Part shown: piece after piece, positions 7,006-7,149 of the stretch
Layout of the letters: each line of letters begins with the position of its first letter
Numbering within the stretch: the stretch's first letter is position 1
Source of the DNA: an uncultured Lachnospiraceae bacterium
GTDB lineage: Bacteria; Bacillota; Clostridia; Lachnospirales; Lachnospiraceae
Assembly (NCBI GenBank): GCA_945787485.1
Contig: CALZHV010000112.1
Location: 1-7,149 of the forward strand
Length of the DNA stretch: 7,149 nucleotides
Reading direction: 5' to 3'
Notes under the pieces: generated by a model
The model's database searches: none
Seen by the model: only the letters and a program-made list of their open reading frames with translations
What the model was told of the DNA's origin: nothing
Translations under genes and position numbers: made by a program

Positions 7006-7046
7006 ATTGATGTTGTTTCATGTTTAATGTTTATTAAATTGTTTAA

Positions 7047-7052
7047 TATAAT
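7047..7052 (+). promoter_or_regulatory. Possible -10 box for the gene beyond the right edge
   Basis: A perfect TATAAT lies in an A/T-rich gap, but only weak -35 candidates (such as TTAATG at 7024-7029) precede it. It would place a transcription start near 7059, at the beginning of the direct repeats. In such composition a chance TATAAT is common, so this is tentative. No GC-rich terminator follows the MBOAT gene, so read-through is also possible. Confidence 0.3.
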
Positions 7053-7056
7053 AAAA

Positions 7057-7132
7057 TTAAAAGATAATAATAAATGTTAAAAGATAACAATAAATCTTAA
7101 AAGATAACAAAATTTTAAAAGAAAACAAAATT
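7057..7132 (+). repeat. Four short direct repeats (18-20 bp) in the leader of the next gene
   Basis: Units at 7057-7076, 7077-7096, 7097-7114 and 7115-7132 each begin TTAAAAGA and continue with an A-rich AACAA-type core. The first two are 20 nt long and differ at two positions; the last two are 18 nt and differ at one. They contain no long open frame and lie between the MBOAT stop codon and a ribosome binding site. The array looks like a slippage or duplication product in an A/T-rich leader. A regulatory function is not shown. Confidence 0.75.
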
Positions 7133-7140
7133 ATTAATAA

Positions 7141-7147
7141 AGAGGAG
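7141..7147 (+). promoter_or_regulatory. Ribosome binding site for a gene starting just outside the window
   Basis: AGAGGAG, a strong Shine-Dalgarno match, stands 2 nt before the window edge. With normal spacing the start codon would lie about 4-8 nt beyond base 7149. This suggests another plus-strand gene directly after the MBOAT gene, possibly in the same transcription unit. Confidence 0.65.
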
Positions 7148-7149
7148 TA

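Noticed and set aside
7023..7038. Terminator after the MBOAT gene (TTTAAT/ATTAAA hairpin)
   Set aside because: The stem is six A/T pairs only and no U-run follows, so it is too weak to call.
7057..7132. CRISPR array
   Set aside because: Units are only 18-20 nt, directly abutting with no unique spacers, and no cas genes are present.

Overview
The window is AT-rich and low in GC, with GA-rich Shine-Dalgarno sites and A/T-tailed hairpin terminators. Protein style also points to a Gram-positive anaerobe of the Clostridia, most likely Lachnospiraceae (Butyrivibrio, Roseburia or Eubacterium type). This is inferred from gene content and composition only; no rRNA or other taxonomic marker is present.

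Layout: (1) 43-1722, plus strand, a complete soluble hybrid sensor kinase (PAS, coiled coil, HisKA, HATPase, receiver). (2) 1723-1925, a convergent intergenic gap holding a long imperfect hairpin at 1778-1842, which pairs better as a terminator for the minus-strand gene than for the plus-strand gene. (3) 1926-3422, minus strand, an AAA+ ATPase whose module resembles that of Lon protease. It has no peptidase domain, a Walker B Asp replaced by Asn, and an unrecognised N-terminal region. (4) 3423-3607, a divergent promoter region with a good sigma-A type promoter facing right and a weaker one facing left. (5) 3608-5350 and 5356-7005, plus strand, a two-gene operon: a membrane-anchored SGNH/DltD-AlgX-like hydrolase/acyltransferase followed 5 nt later by an MBOAT membrane acyltransferase. 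(6) 7006-7149, an AT-rich tail with four 18-20 bp direct repeats and a strong ribosome binding site for a gene starting beyond the window.

Genes 3608-5350 and 5356-7005 form a recognisable two-part surface acylation system. The MBOAT protein would pass an acyl group (usually acetyl) across the membrane, and the extracytoplasmic SGNH protein would place it on, or remove it from, a cell-wall or exopolysaccharide acceptor. The acceptor cannot be read from the window. The SGNH protein has two unusual parts: an acidic heptad-repeat insert built from 21-bp DNA repeats, and a C-terminal domain that looks like an ILEI/FAM3 (PANDER-like) fold with its two sequence halves in swapped order.

The kinase and the AAA+ protein have no obvious biochemical link to the acylation pair. 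The best candidates for something undescribed are the protease-less Lon-like ATPase with the altered Walker B, and the permuted ILEI-like domain on the SGNH protein.
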